Assembly: GCF_018873765.1 (NCBI RefSeq)
Contig: NC_057925.1
Span: 59,656,970 to 59,720,969 of the forward strand
Origin: Telopea speciosissima
Lineage: Eukaryota; Streptophyta; Magnoliopsida; Proteales; Proteaceae
Direction of reading: 5' to 3'
DNA length: 64,000 nucleotides
Both the position numbers and the translations under genes were made by a program. Each line of letters starts with the position of its first letter. Position 1 is the first letter of the stretch. Positions 58,049 through 64,000 of this stretch are shown in pieces. Below the pieces are notes generated by a model that was not told the origin of the DNA, ran no database searches, and was given only the letters and a program-made list of their open reading frames with translations.

Positions 58049-58560
58049 CAGCTTTTGGAATGTACCATTTTGTATTGAGCAAGTATCTGACTGGTCTATC
58101 AGGAGACGGGATATTATTATTATTAACTGTTTTTGATAATGAATCGGGATATTATCGGTCTCTACCTATCATGATCATAATATGTAATTGATTATAGGAC
58201 CCAAAAAAAAAAATTCAAATTTTTTATATGGAATCATATTCTTTGTTCGTTCTCATAAGCTTGGGATTTAAAAAAAAATATTAAAGTTTTTACTTGAAAG
58301 GTGAAGAAAGAATTAAGAAAATGTACTCTTTTTTTTCAGTCCAATATTGGAATTTAAGAAGAGTAGAAGGAAAAGAGACTCTATATATATTAAGGAGAAA
58401 TGGTCGAGAGTTTTAAACTTGGTTACCAATGGGCTAATTCAGAGAATGTACTCGTTTTTTTGTACAATTCAATCATAATTAATTGATTTTGGTTAGGCTT
58501 ATGTGTTTAATTGGACCAGATTAAGACCAGCTAAAATATTTAGGATTTTCTTATGCCTAA
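57433..58560. repeat. Repetitive spacer before the last PGIP, with a CT/TA microsatellite
   Basis: Contains 'ggcctgggctgggttttt' type degenerate repeats (57550-57680) and a microsatellite of CT then TA repeats (57993-58042). At 58150-58560 it holds a block shared with 35630-36030. No gene seen. Confidence 0.6.
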
Positions 58561-58600
58561 ATAGGAAACTAGAATATTAATAAAGAAAGAAGCATAACCG

Positions 58601-58880
58601 TTGACTAGTAACGTGGCGACAATACTAATCCAGCAATTCCTGGATGAGTCGACTCCCACTATCTCCCTCTCTCTCGAATTTGGATCGTCTATAGCTTGCC
58701 TGCCTCTATCAGCGGTAGCAGTCTCCTAATGAGGTGTGGTGTAATGATCGTCTTATCCTTACCCGAACACCTTGTCCATCAAAGATAAGATGGTCATTAC
58801 ATCGCGCCTCATTAGGAGGTTGCTACGGCTGCTACGGGCAGCAGGCCGTAGACAGTCCCTCCTATCCTCCTACCTTATAA
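58601..58880 (+). promoter_or_regulatory. Promoter module of PGIP at 58928, split by an inverted-repeat element
   Basis: CGTTGACTAG (TTGACT 58601-58606) after 'taaagaaagaagcataac', then 'taacgtggcgacaatactaat' as in the 50498 promoter. A TTATAA core lies at 58875-58880, only about 48 bp before the ATG. The 167-bp inverted repeat at 58687-58853 sits between W-box and TATA. Removing it restores a spacing (about 107 bp) close to that of the 50498 gene (92 bp). Confidence 0.5.
58687..58853. mobile_element. Inverted-repeat (MITE-like) insertion in a PGIP promoter
   Basis: Left arm gtctatagcttgcctgcc... to ...gatcgtcttatc and right arm gataagatggtcattac... to ...gcaggccgtagac pair over about 70 bp with scattered mismatches, around a loop of about 25 bp. 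Absent from the otherwise similar promoters of the sister genes. Confidence 0.8.
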
Positions 58881-58927
58881 GCTCACACGAAACAACCCCT
58901 ACGAACCAAGAAAGAGAACACCACACC

Positions 58928-60514
58928 ATGGAAGCCAGTCGTACCACCCTTGTCTCCTTCCTCTTCACTCTCTTCCTGAACTTATCCTTTCTCCCAACAC
59001 CTTCTTCTTCTTCTTATTATTATTATTCTCGATCTTTGGCCACATCTGTTCGCTGCAACAAACACGACTACAAAGCATTGATGAATATCAAAGAAGAATT
59101 TCACAACCCATACCACTTGGCTTCTTGGATCCAAAACACCGATTGCTGCAACTGGCACAACGTTGAGTGCGACTCCACCAATAACCGCATCGTCCAGCTC
59201 ACCATCTTCCATGCCAACATTTCCGGCCAAATCCCTTCCAAGGTGGGGAAATTAAAATACCTCAAAACCCTCGTCTTCCAACACATCACCAATCTCACCG
59301 GAAACATCCCTGAAACCATTACAAAGCTCAAGAATCTCATCACGCTCCGACTCAGCTGGAACAGCCTCTCTGGTCCAATCCCTTCTTTCCTAAGCAAACT
59401 TACCACTCTCCATTTCCTCGACCTCAAGTCCAACCAGTTCACAGGTTCCATCCCTCCCTCCCTCTACGCCCTCCACACATTAATAGCTCTCCGGCTCGAT
59501 CATAACAACCTCAACGGAACAATCCCCGAATCTTTCAGGAAATTCAAACAGCCTATATCCCTCTACCTCTCTCACAACAATCTCTCCGGTGAGATCCCCG
59601 ACACGTTATGGAACGTAGATTTCGTCACGATCGATTTATCTCGGAACAAGCTTCAAGGTGACGCTTCGATGTTGTTCAAGTCAAATGGGTCTACTCAGAC
59701 GATTGATCTGTCGAGGAACATGTTCGAGTTTGATCTATCGATCGCGAAGTTGAATTTCGCCACGAACTTGCAGTCCTTGGACATTTCACACAACAACATC
59801 TTTGGGATTTTAACAGAAGAGACGACAACAGGATTGGATTTGCAGTACTTGGACGTGAGTCATAATCGGTTGTGTGGTAAAATCCCTTCCTTCCTAAGCA
59901 AACTCACCAAACTCAAATACCTCCACCTCTCCTTTAACCAATTCAACGGTTCTATCCCTTCATCCCTTTCTTCCCTCCCCAATTTAACAGTTCTCCACCT
60001 CGACCGCAACAATCTCACCGGAACAATCCCCGAATCTTTCGGGAAATTCAAACAGTCTATATACCTCTACCTCTCTCACAACAATCTCTCCGGTGAGATC
60101 CCCAAATCGTTAGGGAACGTGGATTTCGTCGCGATCGATTTAGGTCGGAACAAGCTTCAAGGTGACGCTTCGATGTTGTTCAAGTCAAATGGGTCGTCGA
60201 CTCAGAAAATTGATCTATCGAGGAACATGTTTGACTTTAATCTATCGGAGGTGGAATTCGCCACAAACTTGCAGTATTTGGACATTTCACACAACAACAT
60301 CTATGGAAGTATACCAGAGACGATAACGGGATTGGATTTGCAGTACTTGAATGTGAGTTATAATCGTCAGTTGTGTGGGAAAATCCCCCAAGGTGGGAAG
60401 GTTCAGAACTTCGATTCCTACTCTTTCTACCATAACAACTGCCTCTGTGGTTCACCGCTCGCTGCTTGTCAGGAACAACCGTCGACGATGACACAAAAGG
60501 TATTTGACTATTAA
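58928..60514 (+). CDS. Double PGIP (head-to-tail fusion), 528 aa
   Basis: PGIP-derived secreted LRR protein. The start is the ATG in CACCATGGAAG, matching sister genes; the frame is open upstream to 58772 but that part is promoter and inverted-repeat DNA. Signal peptide (TLVSFLFTLFLNLSFLP), a Tyr run in the linker (YYYYSRSLATSVRC), N-cap TDCCNWHNVECD, about ten LRRs. Then instead of a C-cap, HNRLCGKIPSFLSKLTKLKY leads into the middle of a second PGIP. It ends RQLCGKIPQGGKVQ, NNCLCGSPLAACQ and a tail cut at QKVFDY by TAA, where sisters read HQLATV. About 16 LRRs. Cysteines for both caps are present. The junction is the same as in the 50498 gene, so they share a fused ancestor. A larger concave face is expected; polygalacturonase binding is untested. 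Confidence 0.94.
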   Translation: MEASRTTLVSFLFTLFLNLSFLPTPSSSSYYYYSRSLATSVRCNKHDYKALMNIKEEFHNPYHLASWIQNTDCCNWHNVECDSTNNRIVQLTIFHANISGQIPSKVGKLKYLKTLVFQHITNLTGNIPETITKLKNLITLRLSWNSLSGPIPSFLSKLTTLHFLDLKSNQFTGSIPPSLYALHTLIALRLDHNNLNGTIPESFRKFKQPISLYLSHNNLSGEIPDTLWNVDFVTIDLSRNKLQGDASMLFKSNGSTQTIDLSRNMFEFDLSIAKLNFATNLQSLDISHNNIFGILTEETTTGLDLQYLDVSHNRLCGKIPSFLSKLTKLKYLHLSFNQFNGSIPSSLSSLPNLTVLHLDRNNLTGTIPESFGKFKQSIYLYLSHNNLSGEIPKSLGNVDFVAIDLGRNKLQGDASMLFKSNGSSTQKIDLSRNMFDFNLSEVEFATNLQYLDISHNNIYGSIPETITGLDLQYLNVSYNRQLCGKIPQGGKVQNFDSYSFYHNNCLCGSPLAACQEQPSTMTQKVFDY

Positions 60515-60617
60515 TGGTTAGCCACCGTCTGATTGGATTTATTTTTTGTTCTAGTGGGGTTTCATCAAAAGACAAAAGGTAGTGATAGGGATTTTTTGAT
60601 CCAATCATTAATAAATG

Positions 60618-62631
60618 GGAAATTTACATATATCACCCCTGAGGTTTGACGAAAGGATATTTTCACCTTCTAATTTTGGAAAATTCTGCGTACCATTTGA
60701 AGTTTGCAAATGATACAAAATAAGCCAATTCCGTCAGTTCATGACTAACACTGTTAAAAATTAGACTTGAACCGATGGAATTGCCCTTCTAAGAAGAACC
60801 CAAAAAAAAAAAAAAAAAAATCTGCAACCCACCAGATTCGGCTGCTCGGGATGTATTCCGATTCTTTACAACCTTTGTGGCCGTCTCGAACTCAGAGGCC
60901 ACCATCTTGGACTTTCCCATGGCATAGGCATTGCGGATTGAGCTCTGAAGCTTTTGGCCTCCAGATGCAGCCGTGTACTGTTGCAGTATGTACTTAGCCG
61001 ACGAAGTTTCCTACAATACCCAGAAGGCCAGAGCACGAATCGAATCAATAGGACTTCAACAAATTGCTGGGAAAGAAGAGAAATCCAAAAATTCAACTAA
61101 AATTGTTCCAACAGAACAAACGAATACTGTCCTTCCCTTAAAACAGCTGCGAAGGGAGTAAGTAATAGACTAATTTGCAAATAAAGAGTAGTGAAGAAGC
61201 GAGGAACAAAAACAATGAATTGAGCACCAGTGTCTCAGATGACCATTTCACCTAAGCTAAAACAGACATTCTTATACAAATCCAAACCCAAAAGCAAAAA
61301 ATTTCGAACAATTAGACTAACCAGCAACACAACCACTCGGGGTCCCAAATAACCATTTCATTGATCAATTTTTTTTAAGGGGTTATAGTATACAACCATT
61401 TCTTTCTGTAAATTAAAGAAGACGAAAGATAAGTTTGAGACACAGAGAGAGAGACTCACAACGGGAGCGTCTTTGATGCTAAGGTGAGGCAATGGGTCGG
61501 TAGTGCAAACATGAACGAGCGCAAGAGGAGCACCCATGACGCCGACCAGGAGCCTCAGATCGGAGTGCTTGTAAGCAGATGAAGAAACGGAGGGTGCACG
61601 AGAGAGCTGCCCTATCATCCAGTGGCCCCACCCTTCTCTCTTAGAATCCCCTCCTCCATCACGGCCGTCGGGATCAGGCCCCTCCATCAACGGCGTCAGT
61701 GTCTCCCCCACTGGCCTTAGGCTCCCGGATCTCGCCATCAGCGGTTCAGGAGGATGCGAAATATGCTGCTTCCTCCGCCAGAGGAGCCCCGACATGGGCG
61801 AGCCACTCCTGGCGGGGCTCTTTGCCCTGGACCTCGCCGGGGACAACCCCTCTCACCACCTCCTCCTTAAGCGCCGAGAAGAATCCTAGTTTTCTCTCCA
61901 TCTCCCCCTAAAGCACCCCAACCAACCCCAGAACAAAAAGAGAGAAAACCCACTAACCAAATAAGCAGCAGAAGAAGAAAATGAGGAAGAAACCCTTCTT
62001 TTTCTTCTCTCTGTATCTGCAAGCACAGACGGAGAACCGAACACTCCTCATAGACGGATCTTCTCCGAAGGTTCGTGAAGTTTCAGAAGAAAACCCTAAT
62101 CGACAATAGAAGTTATAGCTGAAAATGGTGAAATTGTTTGCACAGTTTGAGTGAGAGAATGCGAGAGAAATGGAGGAGGCAGACTGCTACTCTACTACTA
62201 CTACTACTCAGAACTATCACTGCAAGAGCGAATACTTTGAAGAAAGGGAATAAACAAAAAGGGTTTCGGCGAGAGCGATACCCATATTCTTTTGGAGTTA
62301 GATAATAAAAACAAAATTACCCATATTCTTGTGGAGTTAGACTACTTGCGTTGGCGACGGGAGAAGGTGGTGGAGCTCGAAAGTCCGGCAGCCTTCCTGG
62401 CAGAGCTTCCGGCGATGCTGCTTTGGGGAAGATGAGTTGTAGATTTTGTTATTTTTTTTAATTTTTGGGTTCTTCTTAGAACGGCAATTCTGTTAGTTCA
62501 AGTCTAATTTTTAAAGAATGGACTTATTTGTTATCGTTTGCAAACCTCAGGGGAGTACGCAAAATTTTTCAAAACTAAGGGGTGAAAATATCCTTTCATC
62601 AAACCTCAGGAATGATATATGTAAAATTTCC
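60618..62631. mobile_element. Pack-MULE-like element carrying a DUF620 gene fragment
   Basis: 2,014-bp element with long terminal inverted repeats of about 170-185 bp. The left end reads ggaaatttacatatatca..cctgaggtttga.gaaagg and the right end is its diverged reverse complement. Flanks are ttaataaat (60608-60616) and ttaattaat (62632-62640), a probable 9-bp target duplication with one mismatch (a single G separates the left copy from the repeat). PGIP 3'-flank sequence resumes after it ('gttatggggttgagtgtttttagaattattta'), which confirms insertion. No transposase. The interior is gene-derived (see next entry). Arms differ noticeably, so the insertion is old. Confidence 0.87.
60822..61901 (-). 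pseudogene. Captured DUF620-family gene fragment: exon 1, intron 1, part of exon 2
   Basis: Minus strand. Exon 1 (61901 to 61460) starts MERKLGFFSALKEEVVRG, then after a one-base excess in a G run (about 61847-61850) continues LSPARSRAKSPARSGSPMSG, LMARSGSLRPVGE, LTPLMEGPDPDG, WGHWMIGQLSRAPSVSSS, HSDLRLLVGVMGAPLALVHV and DPLPHLSIKDAPV. It ends at a GTGAGT donor. The intron (61459-61011) ends TTGTAG. Exon 2 reads ETSSAKYILQQYTAASGGQK, LQSSIRNAYAMGKSKMVASE, FETATKVVKNRN and runs into the inverted repeat at about 60820. This is the N-terminal part of the plant DUF620 family, function unknown. Roughly 550 bp of its upstream flank (61902-62450) was taken too. Frameshifted and truncated. Confidence 0.88.
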
Positions 62632-63360
62632 TTAATTAATTTGTAACAAATACGAATAGAGATTTAGGTGCATAACATTAGATACAAAGGATCACGAATA
62701 ATAAGAAGAATAGTTATGGGGTTGAGTGTTTTTAGAATTATTTAATGTTGCTTAGTAGTTATGTTTTACTTGGCTTAGCAGTTAGGGTAGTTAGGGAGTC
62801 ATGGAGATAACTAAGTCGTAGTTATCCAAATTTGTATTGTTATTAATAGTTGAAAAATATAATGAAAAAAAGGAATTAGACTTTGATTAATTTAAGGATA
62901 ACTGTCCAACGCAGTTGGTAGAGTGTGGAGTGTGAAAGCCCACCGTACCAAAAGGTCATGACCCTTGGTAGGCCAAAGACCCTAGGGTCACTACTAGGGT
63001 TTTAAGAATTGGTTGAGTCACGCCGATTTGGATTGGAATTGGCTGAGTTTAATCACGATTTCGGTCAATCTAGAATGGTCGAACCACAATGGGTTTCTAG
63101 AGTTTAATCTTTATATTTATATTAACTCCTACGAGGCTACGACTGTAGAACATGGTTTATCAATTCTGCTTTCAATATTAAAAGAAATAATTTTCAACAA
63201 AATAGTACTTTTGCATTAGACAGAGGTTGGGTACATCACTAGCTGGCTTTCCTAGAGGTAGCGGCTCAACCAATGGAGGGGGAGAGGGGGGTTGAGATAG
63301 GAGGAGCAGGACAGATGGAGACAAAAGGCGCACTACCAGTGTTCCACCGCCCCCCTTCTA
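62632..63360. repeat. PGIP unit 3' flank after the Pack-MULE-like element, with SINE-like repeat (copy 5)
   Basis: Resumes the PGIP 3' flank. The tRNA-related repeat (ccaacgcagttggtagagtgtggagtgtgaaagccc) lies at about 62890-62945. At 63148-63305 it holds a block shared with 36060-36240. No gene. Confidence 0.65.
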
Positions 63361-63391
63361 TTAATTTCAGACTTGACTAATAAAGCAATAT

Positions 63392-63487
63392 CATAAATTA
63401 GGATGATTTTAACTTAATTTATTTAATTATCTTTTTTTTCATAAATTAGGATGATTTTAACTTAATTTATTTAATTATCTTTTTTTT
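63392..63487 (+). repeat. Perfect 48-bp tandem duplication
   Basis: The 48-bp unit starting cataaattaggatgatttta and ending in a T run occurs twice in direct succession (63392-63439, 63440-63487) with no difference seen. AT-rich, non-coding. Confidence 0.9.
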
Positions 63488-63529
63488 CGTTTTTGTAGGG
63501 GGTGGGAGGGGGGGGGGGATGGGGGAGGA

Positions 63530-63617
63530 TAGATAGGCCACAAGGAGATTTGAACTCATTACCTCTAAAATATATGAGGTGTTGGTGTTTGCCAACTGAG
63601 CTACCACTTGGGGTTTA
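63530..63617 (-). repeat. tRNA-like SINE head
   Basis: Read on the minus strand: 'aagtggtagctcagttggcaaacacc ... gaggtaatgagttcaaatctcc'. It has A-box-like (tagctcagttgg) and B-box-like (gagttcaaatc) motifs at tRNA spacing but does not fold as a clean tRNA (long variable middle). It is most likely the head of a tRNA-derived SINE, not a functional tRNA gene. Confidence 0.55.
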
Positions 63618-64000
63618 TTTCATTATGTTAGTTTAGGGTTGTGTGTGTTTAACTCTGTTTTGCGGTTCTTCATCAACCTAGGTAAGTCTCGTCTTTTCTC
63701 ATAAAAAAAAAATTCCCACATTTCATTCCATTAAGTTAGTTATGTATTCATAATTTATGCTAAATTTATTATCGAATATAAATACAAAAAAATAAATAAC
63801 CAATTTAACTAGATGAACCAAGGTTTCCCTAAATCTATTCAGAACTTATCTCTAGATCGAACTGATTCAAATAGAGTTAATGGTCTGTTTGTGGTTCTTA
63901 GATCCTAATCTAGATGATGACTTCCTATTCCTCATTTCCATAAAGAGATACTTTCAAGAACCACTTTTAACATAGATAGTTATATATTATCTAATGGGAA

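Noticed and set aside
58772-58927. An N-terminal extension of the double PGIP from an upstream in-frame ATG
   Set aside because: The stretch is the right arm of an inverted repeat plus core promoter; the sister genes all start at the CACCATGGA.G ATG followed directly by a signal peptide.
63530-63617. A functional tRNA gene
   Set aside because: A- and B-box-like motifs are present, but the stem pairing is poor and the middle is too long for a tRNA; a SINE head fits better.

Overview
This window is nuclear DNA of a flowering plant, most likely a eudicot. It is AT-rich, with long introns, GT-AG (and two GC-AG) splice sites and many small transposons. It carries plant-specific gene families. The species cannot be fixed from the sequence; nothing here is bacterial or viral.

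Region 1 (1-23.1 kb, + strand): the 3' three-quarters of one large gene, a CLUSTERED MITOCHONDRIA / FRIENDLY (CLU) homologue. I could place 21 exons (3301-23099) that join in frame and encode about 1,098 residues: the CLU domain, the eIF3-p135-like region, the TPR region and the C-terminus. The first roughly 300 codons lie outside the window. The introns hold a miniature LTR-retrotransposon array with three LTRs (1336-3150, 5-bp target duplication), an Au-type SINE (7881-8053, 14-bp duplication) and several small tandem repeats. Two successive introns use GC-AG borders.

Region 2 (25.4-60.5 kb): a cluster of six intronless polygalacturonase-inhibiting protein (PGIP) genes. One is on the minus strand (25459-26475). 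Five are on the plus strand, in tandem (32995, 39411, 45362, 50498, 58928). The plus-strand genes sit in diverged duplication units of about 5-6 kb that share upstream W-box/TATA promoter modules and the same old repeats. The first three plus-strand genes are single PGIPs. The last two are longer. 58928-60514 is a head-to-tail PGIP fusion. 50498-53848 is a giant LRR gene in which a 210-bp (70-residue, three-LRR) module is repeated six times in a row; it also carries a compensating pair of 1-bp indels around a stop codon. The 39411 gene has lost both cysteines of one C-cap disulfide.

Mobile DNA explains much of the spacing between PGIP genes: a 5'-truncated LINE with an 18-bp target duplication (42781-44416) and empty sites visible in sister copies; a nested TIR element of about 3 kb (54044-56994); a GTGTGGCC-type MITE family; other inverted-repeat elements; and, just after the last PGIP, a Pack-MULE-like element (60618-62631) whose long terminal inverted repeats enclose the 5' flank, exon 1, intron 1 and part of exon 2 of a DUF620-family gene.

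The PGIPs are predicted to be secreted LRR glycoproteins that bind microbial polygalacturonases in the cell wall. The CLU gene acts in the cytosol on mitochondrial distribution. Apart from being adjacent, the two regions show no functional link.
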